A stretch of 64,000 nucleotides of DNA from assembly GCA_900708905.1 (NCBI GenBank), contig CAADRB010000027.1, positions 537,590 through 601,589 on the forward strand. The letters are read 5' to 3'. The notes below the pieces were generated by a model that searched no databases, had not been told where the DNA came from, and worked only from the letters and a program-made list of their open reading frames with translations. Position numbers and translations under genes: made by a program. Below, piece by piece: positions 12,373 through 25,200 of the stretch. This stretch comes from Hymenolepis diminuta. Lineage: Eukaryota > Platyhelminthes > Cestoda > Cyclophyllidea > Hymenolepididae. Every line of letters starts with the position of its first letter. Position 1 is the first letter of the stretch.

Positions 12373-14339
12373 GTAGAAAGAGACTTTAGAATATCTTCTC
12401 CTTTCACGGATCCCTTTGTTGTTGGGCTTGCAGTTAATGCCAATTAGTCTGATCCTGACCAAGGTTAAATAGAATGCTAATTTAATTTGCGTCCCTTATA
12501 CCTACGCTATATTAACATAATAAATGGACTACCTGTTTTGTCTGTGTCCATGCTTACGAATAAGTATAATATTTACAGCATTATTATATCTTTCTTGCCC
12601 ATTAAATTGTGTGCGTTCAAATATTTCGAAAAAATTGGTTTGCGTAATAAATTTAGGAGTAACTCTCTAAGTGTACATATGAAATTTGTATCAATCGGCG
12701 CGAAATTGGCCAAAATCGAAGACATGACTGGAAGTCTAACGTGAGTATGCAGTTACTGTGATATTTTTGTTAGAAGGGCAATATTTTGAATCTGCTCCGT
12801 GAACATTTAAATTGAGACGAAATTATTCAGCTGGCAGCAAAGATTTTTGCAGGGTTAGAAAACTCCGACTCCTGTTTCATTTCAATTCCATTTTGAGGAC
12901 TATCGAGGTTCGATTACTCATATTAATAAAAAGCAGAATTTGAAAATTGACTCGTGGGCAATTTAATCCTTATATTATTTCATTTAACTTCCACGTAATC
13001 ATTACACCTATTCCAAGTCTTAGGAAAATCGGGCTGATATAAAGCTTGGCCTGCCAAGCACAATACTTCTTAACACGCACCTCAGACTGTCTATAGCCTA
13101 TATCTAACACATGAACTGATCGATCTCGTTTGCACCAACGTAACTTTGGATATCCTGTGATTATGCAAACCACGGAAGATGTTTGTCTACACTCTTACTA
13201 AAGCCTACTTAATGGAGGCTCTAAACAAACAATCGGATCGAAAAAGAAGCATGACTAAAACAATGAATATTTATAATTAAAAAACAAAGAAATTGACTAT
13301 TTTATTGCAAATGAATGTTTTTGTTTTGTTCGCCTCAAGCATTCATTTAAAGATTTCTGATTTTTGCATTAATGATTAATAAAACAGGTTTTAAGCATAA
13401 ATTAGCATTAGATTTAAGTTACAATACTCAAAATTCATATGAGGAGGCCTGTCAATCACTAATTAATTATGATCGTTTACGATTCATCATTCTCATCACC
13501 GAAATCGACGCATAAAATTTAATCACTAAGTTTACTCAATTTATTTAATAGTTAATTAAAAATATTATTGCTTTAAATGAAATAAAATAAAGTTACATAC
13601 ATACTTTATTAATTTTTATAACCTGAAGGAGTTTTTAATTATTCATTCTTATTTAGTGGTCCAATATACAAATAAAATTTATATATAGAAATTTGCGAAT
13701 TTTATTTGAAATAGGAAAAAATAATAAAAACTAATACCATGAAATAAAAATTCAGTCGTGGTGAAAATAAAAAGCAGAAAATAATTAAGGTTTCGTTTTG
13801 ACTGGATCTGGAATGACATGAAAATTCGATGACAGAATCTCATTTTAGAAAGAAGAAATTGCGTATAGAAATGAAGTAAATAGAAATTGTTGTCTGTTTA
13901 TAGATTGCTTCACAAACAAAGTCTCTTGATATTCCATATTTTAGCTTAAATTTTTTCTTTAAGTCATTTTTGTTTGCATTTTAATGGAATGTGTTGTATT
14001 AGATTCACCAAACCACTCAGATCTATTCCCATTCAACGACACATACCTATCTAACTCTAAAAAGTGCAGTGCATACACCAAGACCACACATTTAAAGGAT
14101 CAGTTCCTTTGCGCACTTCATAACTAAGGTCACACGTGCTCAAATCCGTCCCGGCTAATCGATGGTAAGGGAGGGGGATGTATTGCTCAATCAACAACCG
14201 CAATTGGTTGCAAATATGCACACCAAAATTGAGTAGTGACCTGCAACTACGCACAAACTTCAATTTCGTCGAATGAGGTCAAACCAAAACGGAGTCGTCA
14301 AATGCTCAATCGAATTGTGTGGTATTTGGCCAAATTGGT

Positions 14340-14642
14340 ATGTGCTGTTCGGTGGAATGTCAAGAGCTATCAGAAATGATAGCAGATCTCTCCGAGACTT
14401 TTCCAACACTTTATCGTGGCTGGATACCTCGCAATCAAGTGAAAGAGGCACTTGAGCGAGTTGGATTCACCCTCTCTGGGGGTGATTTCAGACGTCTTGT
14501 GGAAGAAGAATTTTTCAGGCCAGGATATGATCACATCTGTGTGGACACACTGATGGACATCCTCAAGATGCTTCAATCAAATCAGGAGAAACAACAACTA
14601 ATTGATAAGAAGAGGGAGTTAAGGGAAAGAGCAGATCTCAGG
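14340..14642 (+). CDS. Plastin copy 2, exon 1 (degenerate EF-hand headpiece)
   Basis: Begins MCCSVECQELSEMIADLSET and ends in a charged helix (DKKRELRERADLR) before AGG|GTAGGT. No DxDxDG loop is present. A later in-frame ATG (SEM) is possible but would cut the first helix. Confidence 0.87.
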
Positions 14643-17434
14643 GTAGGTCAATCGCTATTTATCCACACTGTTTACCATTTTGTTTTGCACTATTTAAACA
14701 CATCAGAAGTGTGATATAACTGCCAGTTTACATTTCTATATTCGGTATCTGATCATACTGAGTCATGATTGTTATTAGTGTACATTGACTATTGAGGTCG
14801 CCGAAAAAAATTGACATGAATAGTTCTGGTATAAATTAGTCCATATTAGGAGTCACATTAATGGTAGGCTAACGTTTTGACAAGATAGGCCTTTGGAATA
14901 ACTTGAGGAATAATGAATCTCAGAATGTCGATTTTCTCGTAATATTACAAGACTTAATATCTATAGATTTTAATCAGAATCAGTACAGTAAAGCGAAAAC
15001 ACAACCTTAGATTAAAACGAAAAATATAATTTGAAGTAATATAAACAAGAGGACAAGCCATATAAAGTACAGAGTTCAAACTGTAGAAATGTGTGGAATT
15101 TCTAGTAAATGTAATAAATAACAAAGTGTCATGTGAACTTTAATGGCTAAACATACTACAGAATATTTCAGCCATAATAAGGTCATGAGATTAAGAAGAC
15201 CTGAGAAAGATCTAGAGTTCTAACTTTACCTTACTCAGATAATTACATCACATTAGACAAACATTTTTCATGTTACACGCTAATTTGTAATATTATAAGT
15301 TTAACTGTTTATTCCCTCTCTGGAAAGCAGGTTTATGAGACAGAGGTACAAGAAAACTCGACAGCTACTGCAAAACACTCAGTGAGTCCTGCAGAAGAGC
15401 GAGCTTTCATCGATTGGATTAATCGTCTGCTTGGATCGGATCCGGATCTTAAGCATCACTTGCCGATTGATTATACTGTTGATGGTCAACTCTACGATCG
15501 TTGTCGAGATGGGCTTCTCCTCTGCAAACTAATTAATACGGCTGTTCCAGACACAATTGATGAACGATGTATTAACAAGGCACCGACAAAATCAAATATC
15601 TTCAAGGTAATTCTATTCTGAAGGAAATTATCGTCAATGCTCAGTGGAAAACAAATGAGAGTCAGAGCTATAGCACGGGCCATATCACAAAAATTGAGGT
15701 TTAGAAAGCGCAATATAATACAGATATCATTTTGAGGATGCATATATAGGGTACATACAAATCGCTTTATGAACCCAATGGAAAGAAATAAATGGGCTTA
15801 GCAACCAATATGGTTGCGTGATATCATTGTCGGGCCACATGATAAACTCCCTTTGAGACATAGCGACCTAAAGATGATCGACCTCTTCTTATCCACAAAT
15901 GTACCTGATTTGTCAACCTAATCAGTTGTGATTAACACAATATAACGCATTTTAAACTATACCAGACGTATTCTAACTGGGTCTCCTGGAGTTTTGTACA
16001 TAGTTTCCAATCTGTTATGGAAATTATGGAATCAGTCATTCTCATTTACTAGATGTACTCATGAGTGACGACACTGTATATTTGGTACCAAAATTTAATT
16101 ACTAGTGAAGTTAATGCTGTTTCTTTCACTTCTAGATTAACGAGAATCTTACTCTTGCCGTAAACTCTGCGGAATCAATCGGCTGCTGTGTCGTAAACGT
16201 CGGTCCCGAAGATATAGAACAATGCGCTCGTCATTTGGTTCTTGGTCTTATTTGGCAGATCATTCGTATCGGTCTGCTCGGCATGATATCAATTCAACAT
16301 CATAGTGAACTTATCGATTTGTTAGAACCAGGTGAAACCGTTGACAATCTGCGTTTTCTCTCACCTGAGGATCTGCTTCTCCGTTGGGTCAATTTCCATC
16401 TTCAGACCGCTGGAAATACTCACCGGATGACTAACTTCACTTCTGATGTTATTGACTCAGAGGTTTATGCTACTTTGCTTCAGCAGATTGCTCCAGAAGA
16501 TAAGCAGTCATTTCTCATTCCAGTTACAGGAATCATGGCTGAGAGTAACATGTATTGTCGAGCTGAAATGGTTCTTGAAAATGCTGAATTTCTCAACGCT
16601 GCTGCTTTTATTACTCCTGATGATATCGTGAATGCTGCTGAACGTGGAATGGATCGGGACAAACTGCATTTGGCGTTCGTGGCAAATCTATTCAACCTCT
16701 ACCCTGGCTTGAAGTCTAAACCCTCTGTTGATGTGCCCGAAACTTTGGAAGAGAAAACTTACCGCAACTGGATGAATTCAATGGGCGTCGCTCCGTTCGT
16801 ACGCGATCTATCTAGTGACTTGAGAAGTGGTCTCATATTTCTACAATTGCTTGATATTCTGGAGCCCGGAATTGTTGGGTGGAATAAAATAGCTCGTGTA
16901 TTCGATCCAAAGAGACAGATATTCCAGATGCAAGATAACTGTGCTTATGTTGTTGAATACGCCAATTTACTGAATGTCAATGTTGTTAACCTGAGTGGAG
17001 AGGACCTAAGAAATGGTGAGAGGAAGCTTACGCTTGGTTTGACGTTTCAATTAATGAGAGCATATACAATGAAAATGCTCTCTGAATTACATCAATGTTA
17101 TGGACGTCTTTGTGAGAAGGATATTCTTGATTGGGCGAATGAAAAGCTGGTTTCAGTTGGAGCTCCCATGCTATCTAGTTTTCGTGATCCTACTATTTCA
17201 AACGGCGTACCTGTTATGAACTTAATTAACGCGATCAAACCGCATTCTATCGATAAAACCATGGTACTGAAAGACAAACTGGCTAACTGCAGAATTGCAA
17301 TCAGCACTGCTCGTAAAATCGGAGCCCGAGTCTATGCCCTTCCAGAGCATCTCAGAGACGTTAATCCAAAGATGGTTATGACGGTCTTTGCTTGCCTAAT
17401 GGCTCTGGATATTCAACTCAATGGAAATTCTTGA
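14340..17434 (+). CDS. Plastin/fimbrin, tandem copy 2 (actin-bundling protein)
   Basis: Three exons: 14340-14642, 15331-15606 and 16136-17434, all phase 0, giving 625 residues. The layout matches copy 1: headpiece without calcium loops, CH1 (EERAFIDWINRLL), CH2 (PEDLLLRWVNFHL), CH3 (TYRNWMNSMGV), CH4 (ILDWANEKL, GARVYALPEHL) and the C-terminus MVMTVFACLMALDIQLNGNS, closer to the vertebrate ending than copy 1. The first two introns sit at the same places and phase as in copy 1, but the CH3-CH4 linker intron is absent. The frame is open upstream to a TGA at 14274; the ATG at 14340 best aligns with the start of copy 1. The copies are clearly diverged, so the duplication is not recent. Confidence 0.95.
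15331..15606 (+). CDS. Plastin copy 2, exon 2 (start of CH1)
   Basis: Follows AAAGCAG and ends TTCAAG|GTAATT, phase 0. Contains PAEERAFIDWINRLL and VPDTIDERCINK, very close to the plastin family motif. Confidence 0.93.
16136..17434 (+). CDS. Plastin copy 2, exon 3 (end of CH1 through CH4, stop)
   Basis: Single 433-codon exon after CTTCTAG, beginning INENLTLAVNSAESIGCCVV and running through CH2, CH3 and CH4 to TGA. It covers what copy 1 splits between exons 3 and 4. Confidence 0.95.
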   Translation: MNENLTLAVNSAESIGCCVVNVGPEDIEQCARHLVLGLIWQIIRIGLLGMISIQHHSELIDLLEPGETVDNLRFLSPEDLLLRWVNFHLQTAGNTHRMTNFTSDVIDSEVYATLLQQIAPEDKQSFLIPVTGIMAESNMYCRAEMVLENAEFLNAAAFITPDDIVNAAERGMDRDKLHLAFVANLFNLYPGLKSKPSVDVPETLEEKTYRNWMNSMGVAPFVRDLSSDLRSGLIFLQLLDILEPGIVGWNKIARVFDPKRQIFQMQDNCAYVVEYANLLNVNVVNLSGEDLRNGERKLTLGLTFQLMRAYTMKMLSELHQCYGRLCEKDILDWANEKLVSVGAPMLSSFRDPTISNGVPVMNLINAIKPHSIDKTMVLKDKLANCRIAISTARKIGARVYALPEHLRDVNPKMVMTVFACLMALDIQLNGNS

Positions 17435-17721
17435 AGTGTTGTGCTCGACTTTATCTTGACTAACTTTATCTCTAAAGCACAAGTCACTGCTTATGTTACG
17501 CTAATATTTTAATCAAATTCATTTCACCTCTCCGTTTTTCTCTTTCGTTTTGTTATACGATCTTGCAACTTTAGAGTATAAGAAACCAAAAATTAGGTCA
17601 TCCTTACGCGTCCACTTTTCAAATTCCATTCAAATCCAGTCTTGTGTTAGTATAACGTACCGAAAACTTTAGATCTTTATTAGTAACGAATCTCGAGGGT
17701 GCTTCAAATTTATAGTGAAAG

Positions 17722-17739
17722 CTCGAAAATAAAATTCGA
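17722..17739 (+). promoter_or_regulatory. Candidate poly(A) signal of plastin copy 2, inside a small inverted repeat
   Basis: AATAAA at 17728-17733, 294 nt after the stop, is flanked by CTCGAA and TTCGAG, so the hexamer falls in or next to the loop of a potential six-base stem. Confidence 0.4.
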
Positions 17740-18696
17740 GTGATTTAACCAACAAATAAGATAAATCGGATTTATTAGTTAAGACTGATATGCAGTATTC
17801 AGAGCATTACAAACTTCAATCAGACGGTAAACTTTAACAAATTAGTTCAATTAACCTCTTCAAGATTGGCGGATTATTAGTTGGTTCGTGAAAAAAGACG
17901 ATCTACTCTCCTTTCTATCACAAGTACCTGAGTGTCGATATTTCTTTCCTAAATGAAGGTAAAGTTACCGCGTACTGACGTAATCGAGTTACTGACTCTC
18001 CCAGGTAACACACCAAATTGGTGCGCCTTAATTGTCAATTTTCACATCATTGTCAACTCCATTCTTTGTGAGTATGTTAAAATTGCTCCGAATACCGATG
18101 AGGAAATGTGACTGTGTGCATATGTGCACAGGTTAGATTTGTCGCATCGATCGAAATTATATTGAGATTGCTTATATATGAAAGATACGGCAATGACCCA
18201 TAGGATAATGTCAGGTTTATTCGCGTGGTTCAAATTGCAGTAATTGGTAATTAATTAGTCGAATGGCGATAACAATGGGCAAATTAATATGTTGAGCAAG
18301 CTTACTGACATGACATAACTGAGAGGAGGACTGATGCAGTTTCGTTATTTTGGGATTCGTTTTCTCCCTTAAATACAAACTACGAAAATTTGCGTTGTTG
18401 GCTTCAAATTTTGGACAGTTGTGGTCTAATTCATAGCGATTTTTCAATTTTTTGTTCATGCTCGCATATAATTTAGATCATTTAACTTTTTTTCAAGGTA
18501 TTAAATAATAATAAAAATTCATTTGTATAAGGAAGGAACCCATGTCATATTATGCATACAAATAGCAATGATTGAAGACCAAGTCTAAACCAATTTAAGC
18601 TTCACAAACGCAAAAGAATTTGCCGAAATTGTTCATATTTTCAGGAATGCCAATTCCAAATGGGTAGAAAAAAACTAGGTAGATCACATGCTTACA

Positions 18697-18702
18697 TTTA
18701 TT
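18697..18702 (-). promoter_or_regulatory. Candidate polyadenylation signal of UNC80
   Basis: TTTATT on the + strand reads AATAAA on the UNC80 sense strand, about 190 nt past the stop codon. Confidence 0.4.
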
Positions 18703-18894
18703 CAAGTTAATTCATTAAAATAGACAATATCAGAACGCAATTAAAATTGAGATCTTTGTTTTCTTTCTACCTATTATAGCTCTGGATTGATCTGAATCTA
18801 TAAATTAATCTACTTAAAGAAAGGAAAACAAACAAACACGGAAGAATACTTGAGGCAAAGGTTGGGGGTGAAATGCACGAAAAAAGGCATATGT

Positions 18895-19226
18895 CTAGAC
18901 ATAATTAATCTTTTTAGGAGTATCAGTGTGACTGAGCTGGTCCTGATTGGATGGAAGAGGGGATGGGGACACATCCGCCAGGGGGTCCTCTAATTTTGGG
19001 GGTGGGGGCGCCGGTGGGGCAGCTGGGGAAGTGGGAAATGAGGTAGATGGAAAAACGTGGAGATCAACCAATGGAATGTTATCTATGAGCCGACTTGACC
19101 TTGGCGGCTGCATGGGATTGGTGGAAGCTCGTCGACGTGAGGAGAGTGGCTCTGGTGGCTCCGTCAGACCAATCAAATCGGGCAATTCCTCTCGGGCTTT
19201 TTCACGAACTTGTGTATATGGTGCAG
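18895..19226 (-). CDS. UNC80: UNC80 terminal exon (exon 28 of this model)
   Basis: Phase 1 after AATTTTAG; 110 codons including TAG. Proline-rich (SPAAPPAPPPPKLEDP) and ending KKINYV. The sequence is not alignable with vertebrate UNC80 by eye, but the frame continues from the preceding exon. Confidence 0.82.
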
Positions 19227-22200
19227 CTAAAATTGAGGGAAATAAGTATGATCATCTCAGTCGACATAATTTTAATTAATTTGATTAGTGTTACTCATCT
19301 TTATCAATGTGCTTTTAGATTAGTCTTTTCTAGAAATGATTTATGGGAAAGTGAATAATTATGTAGGTTAAGAAATACATAAACGCATTTTATCTACACA
19401 GGCCATTTTTTATACTTTGTAAAAATAGTGACATTGCAATTTATTGTCGATATGAAGATCCTTTTGGAAAAAGTTTGACCAGGGATGGAATTTTCCTCCA
19501 AGCTAGACTGATCTTATGGAGTACTCACTGTGTTTCAAAGAAATGTACATTGAATAGCCCTAGAGTCTACGTCAATTTCAAATTCAATGGGATTCAAATT
19601 TGGTACAAGTTAATAATAGCTGTGAATTTGCATTGATATGAGGGAAAGTAAAATTATGTGCCCGAGTACCCAAACCGTGGACTAAACTCTTTGGAACCTA
19701 TATCTCCGAAATCAACCGAAAGTAATCACCTGAATATGTTGAAATTTCTCACTGATTAGTAGCGCATTCAATGTGAATATTAACTATTTAAAGTTAATAA
19801 ATATCATCCCCTGTAAAGTGTAAGTAAATTGCATTTATACCTGAACCATAAAGTGAAGTTGCAACAGCAGCCGCGATTATTGGATTAGCCGGAGCATTCA
19901 GCTCTTCAACGCCACCTGTAGTATCATCATCTTCGGCATCATCGTCTCGTGAAGAGAGCGTCGGATTGACCAAATTCGAGAGTCCACGAGTAGACTTATC
20001 AATTCTTCCCGTACTTGTCATGGCACGCCTCAGTTCACCCTTATTTCTGTCAATACTTATAACAAATAAAGTAGAGTGTTAGCAGACGCTATAAGGGTCA
20101 TGTAATATGGAACTGTTTCCTTACGTTTTATGCCTCTTTTCTAGAGCGCCTGGAGGTCCACTTTGCCTTGGTAAACTTTCAACTGATGCTACAAATAAAA
20201 CATGGTAATAGGTTACTTATTATTTGTGAGTAACCAAGATATTTATATTTCTATAATCATCACGAAAGCATTTGCTCAAACATGTAAGAAGCATAATGCA
20301 TGGAATAGATAATCAAAACTGTGGCATGAAAGTCTGGAGATTTTTTGAGTGCCGAACTACAGGAATGAAATTAAGCGCGAAAACAACGACTATGTGACCA
20401 ATCCCCAGAATCCTATGCTGCTTATATGAAGTATGGGAATAAAATCATTTTACTAATTTACTAAAGGCAAAGAGGAATTATTTGGAGCCTGAAACAGAAA
20501 AAAATTTCAGAAAATTGTCACAATGAATGAACTTAGGAAAGCCTATAACTGACATTACAAGCTAACAGTCAGTCTTGGATAACTTTTCAACAAAACAAGT
20601 TCGTTATGGATCCGAGTTCTTTTAGACACTATGCCGAATCATTCAAGTTTCGAGCAGTATTTTTTGAAATGAACATAAGTACCGCGAAACTACCTCGAGA
20701 TCTTAACTTCATCTCTGAGAAATTTCAATTAATAAAATGTCGATCAAAATTGTCTTACAGTTCTGGACTGAATGGACTATGATCAGAATTACTCAAGTAG
20801 AGTGGGCGTTCACGTGATAAGTTGATACTAAGATACTTTAATGATTGCTCACGAGGCAAGTATTCAAATCCTAGATTCTAGATAGATGTTAAAGTAATCA
20901 GTATTCACAAAAGCAAAGAAATTAGAACAGATCCTGTTTTCTCTAGAAGTAGCTTCCTTCTTGATACGGTAAGAATATATTTTGTATCAAAGGTCTGTGA
21001 AAGCCCGAATTTTCCTATGGTGGACGGTTGTCAAATTATCAACATTGATTTCATGCTGGAAGATCTACTGAACTGGCGATTCTTGCTGTAACAACAATAA
21101 TTCAGAAAGTTATCGATCATCGACGCGAAAAAATTCTCATTTCCTTTGATATATGGAATGCCTTTTATTCGCTTTCAACTTATGGAATCCCATCAAGGAT
21201 GTGTGAGTATAGTTAATTGCATTAAAAACTTCTCAATATCACGAAAGGCCATATCAAAATTACACATGGAATAGTTTCAATTGAAAGGAGCGTTTAATAG
21301 GAGCCCCTTACTCTTTAATAACGTATTTTTACTAAGAGTAGATGAAGTACTTGCTACTTGTGAGGATTTGAAAGTCAGACTATTGAGTTTCTCAGGACTC
21401 GAATGGTCGTTGCGACATATTGAATATACAGATGACCTATGCCTTTCCACTTCTTCTACTGAAGAAAATGAATAGCTTCTTCAAAGTCTCAAAACCGTCA
21501 TTGACAGATAAATGATGAAGCAGTCTAGATGTACGTTGTTGCAGATCTGGATTAATCATCTCTTCAAATAATAGATCACAAAATTAGGCAAGTGAATTCT
21601 TTTATCTGCCTTGGCTCTCGAGTGAATGATAATGGTCTAACCGATGATGCAGTAAAACCGAATACCAAAAAAAACAAAAGGAAAACCTAGTAAAACTTAG
21701 AACGACTCTAAGGCTGAAAATCTTTTCGATTAACACCCGAGCAAAGATATTGGGAACATTTATTAAATCAGTTCTACCGTAAGGTTTATCTATAGTCGTC
21801 TATCGTAAGATGGATGGCAATAAGTAAAAGGCTATTCAGAACACTGCTCGAAGCATGATATTGAGATTGCACAACCAGAAACAAGTGAATGTTACAGTTC
21901 TAATTGAAAAAGTTCCTCTGAAAAATCTTGCCATAAAACTGCACAAACGAGAATTAAATCTATCGGTAAGTCCTCATAGAGAATATGAGACATAAGCAAA
22001 AGAACTACTGAAATCACATTTATCGAAAGTAGGTGCCTCCAAATCTGGGCATACAAGCGAATGCTAACCTGGTATTCGGCGAGGAAGGATGCAAGAGTCA
22101 GAAAATGAATCCTAATATGAATTCTATTCCTCGCGTTAATAACATCAACCACAGCTAAGAGGTTTACGAGAAAGAGAAATGAACGTGAGATGAGAGCTAC

Positions 22201-25200
22201 TGATGGATCTATCACCACTGATCCAAAGGTGATCTGCCAACTGATAAACTTCTTTGATCGGTAGATGGGTGCTACAAGAATAAAACGAATGGAGAAAATT
22301 ATATAAAATTTGTCACCAGATGTTTCTCCTACCAAGATGATGAAAAGAAAGAACAAATCTGAAGAATTCCAACCTGAAAACAACAGTTGACCTAATAATT
22401 CTGGAGCTCTGAAGAAGTAGGGTTCTCCTGGTTCAATGATTCTCAAGTTCATTGATCTATATGCTCTATACATTCCTTAATATATTGATTCATATATGCT
22501 TGGATGCTTCTTTATAAAAAAGTTCCCTTTTAGCCCAATCATGAGAAATAAAACATAAAATTAATAAATCATACCAGTGAGGATTGGCTTTCGCTGTGAT
22601 AATGTTCGGTGGTGACTTAGGAACCTACTACCATCATGAGCAGTGATTCGCTTGCCTGAAGTACGCCTAAGAAGCGACTGCCGGAATTCAACTTGTGAGA
22701 AGGGACGTATTTGGCCACCCTCCAGCATTCCTACAAAGCGTTCGATAGGTGGTATAGAATTTATCAAAATGTTTTAGGGAAGAAGTTCGTTTTTAACTTA
22801 CCGAAGTGTCTCTCGGAGGAATGCCTAAGAATACCTGGAAGGTGAGTACCAGTTCCAGTAGCCCCAGAATCACTGAGTGGTGATGTTAGCATAGGGCTAT
22901 CGTGAGGCTGGGGAGGATTTATTAATAGCTGGTGCTTCTGGCGCATCAGATTGAGCATCTGAAAATCGAATAATATTCATTAATATAAGAAGGCATGCCC
23001 AAATACTGATTAACACAGAGTAAAAACTTGCCTGTTTCTCCTCTCGTAGAGTTCGTAAATCATGTAGAAGTTCCTTCAGAAGGGAGACAATGGTCTGTTG
23101 GGGTGGAAGATGAAGACCAATCAACTTCTGACCGATTATCTGCTGGAATGCTTGTTCACCCTGAGTTTCACATGGGAAATTCAGCACCTAAAATAAAGCA
23201 GAAATACCATTTTCCATATTATTTTAAAGATGAAAATATTATGAGTGATTGATCGGAATCTTTAAAAGCAAAGCATGGATGAAAAATTTTAGAGATTAAT
23301 CAACACATTTTGACTTAAAAAAATTGCCCTCAAACAACTGAACTAAGTAAGAATGAAAGCATATTAGATAAAACTTGTATAGCTAAGGAAAAAGTTTTAA
23401 AAATTTTATTTAACAGAAAATGAAAGTGGGGATAATTTAATTTTGAGAGGCACTGTGACCAGTAGGAATGTATTAGGAAATAAATAAACTTTACTTTATC
23501 TGGGCATCAGAATCACTAGATCATCTGCTTCCTTTGATTTTGAGATTAATTTGAATTTTATTATCTTCTTCATAATTAATATCCCTTTTTAACAAAATTA
23601 TTATAACATTCATCTAATGGACAAAGGGATCCATCTCTCCGAGTTTGCCTGCTAGCTGATATAAAATTTTGATTTCAAAAAATGAATCAGCCTCATTCAG
23701 TAGATGTTAGATAACATAATTTATCAGAACAAGCGACCAGTCCTTGACAGGTTTATTGAACTTATTTCCGGTCTCGTATTAAATGGATCATTTGTAGAGA
23801 TTATCTCACTTACATGCTAAGTACACTTTGTCTAATATGAAAACTTTTGAAACAGCAAGGACTGCTTTCATATTTGTATATATAAACAAACAAATGAATA
23901 AATAAATAAATATATATATGTTGATTTACAGGAAAGTATAGAAATTACTGGGCGGTTGCCAAATTTCAAAAAGTATTTTTCATCAGAATAGATTTCCTAT
24001 GAGATTGAATTAATGAAAAAAATATTAATAGTCTGTTGAAATGTATAACTTTTAGAAAAAATACTATTTCAGATCTCGCGTCTTCCGAATGACGTTCTCT
24101 GAAGTATGATTCGTTAAATTGGATACTAAATACCATAAATATTTTTTAAGTTACCTTCTTCAACTTTAATTTAGGCATTCAGATTAGGTGGAACAAGCAA
24201 ATTTCAACCATCATGAGGAACATCTATAATGAAACTGAAGTTATCGTTGGCAGAGGATTGGCATTCTGGAAACTATTTGGTATGAAACTCACTTTTGGCT
24301 AGTATGAATCAGTGCGGTTGGTCATTCTGCTCACCGAATATACATGGATAAGTTTCAAAACCCTGACCATTGACTTTGTGGATGCGTACATTAACTGCTA
24401 GGTCTCAAACTCGCATAATATGCGGGGATATTTGATCTGCATATTTATTCGCCAACTAAATGCGGTCTGAATACCGAAAGAGCGTTGATGTTCTCAGGGA
24501 AAAAGATTACTTAAAGTTGATATTTCTCCTATAAAAATCCACATAAGGATGGCACGATACTAAGATCATATATTTCCTCTTAGCGAAGAATTAAAAAAAA
24601 CCAATTGCAAACAAAAAGACAAATTACTTGGAAGCGGAAGAAAGGAGCCATATGCATAAAAATGCTTGGACGATTTGTGACGATAAAGTCAAGGAATTTC
24701 CACAACTGCACACCACAACACCGATAGAAGGCGAGTTTAGCCAGACTTGCAATGATTTGCCGTGATTTGGCCAGTGCATGTCGTGGATACACTATTAGAA
24801 TGAGTTTCAGTCCCAAAAAAGCCAACCTACAAGAGAAGGCGGTAATTTTGATTAGAAATTTCTAATTTGATTCTGAAATCATTCAATTCATTCAAAGTTC
24901 CTTAAAGCTACTTCATTAGCGTGAGAATCAAACGACACCAAACAGTTGTTGTCACCGACATCATTAAAACAAAATTAAACCTACAGGACAGACTTTGCAT
25001 GATTCAATCGTCCGGAAAATACACTCCATCTTCAAAAATATGGAAAACGAACAATTGAAACTATAGGAAAATATTTGGAGAAAACAAATAACAATAGGCG
25101 TCATCCACATCTATTTATTTAAATGAAAAGATAACTCCGTAAAGCATTTTGCTTTTCTAATGAAAAAATTAAAACTTTCAAATAAATTTAATGGACAAAT

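Larger units (their letters stand above)
10097..14339. other. Intergenic region between the two plastin genes
   Basis: Holds the 3' UTR of copy 1, a SINE-like copy (12246-12372) and very AT-rich sequence around 13240-13990. The promoter of copy 2 must lie near the right end. No credible coding ORF on either strand. Confidence 0.6.
17435..18894. other. Convergent 3' intergenic region between plastin copy 2 and UNC80
   Basis: The two stop codons face each other across 1,460 nt, so the 3' UTRs converge. Contains candidate poly(A) signals for both genes and no credible ORF. Confidence 0.7.

Noticed and set aside
18947..19279. 110-codon plus-strand Gly-rich open frame
   Set aside because: It is the antisense shadow of the proline-rich UNC80 terminal exon.
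21892..22473. 193-codon minus-strand open frame
   Set aside because: It is antisense to the decayed LINE, has no recognisable domain and no splice context for UNC80.
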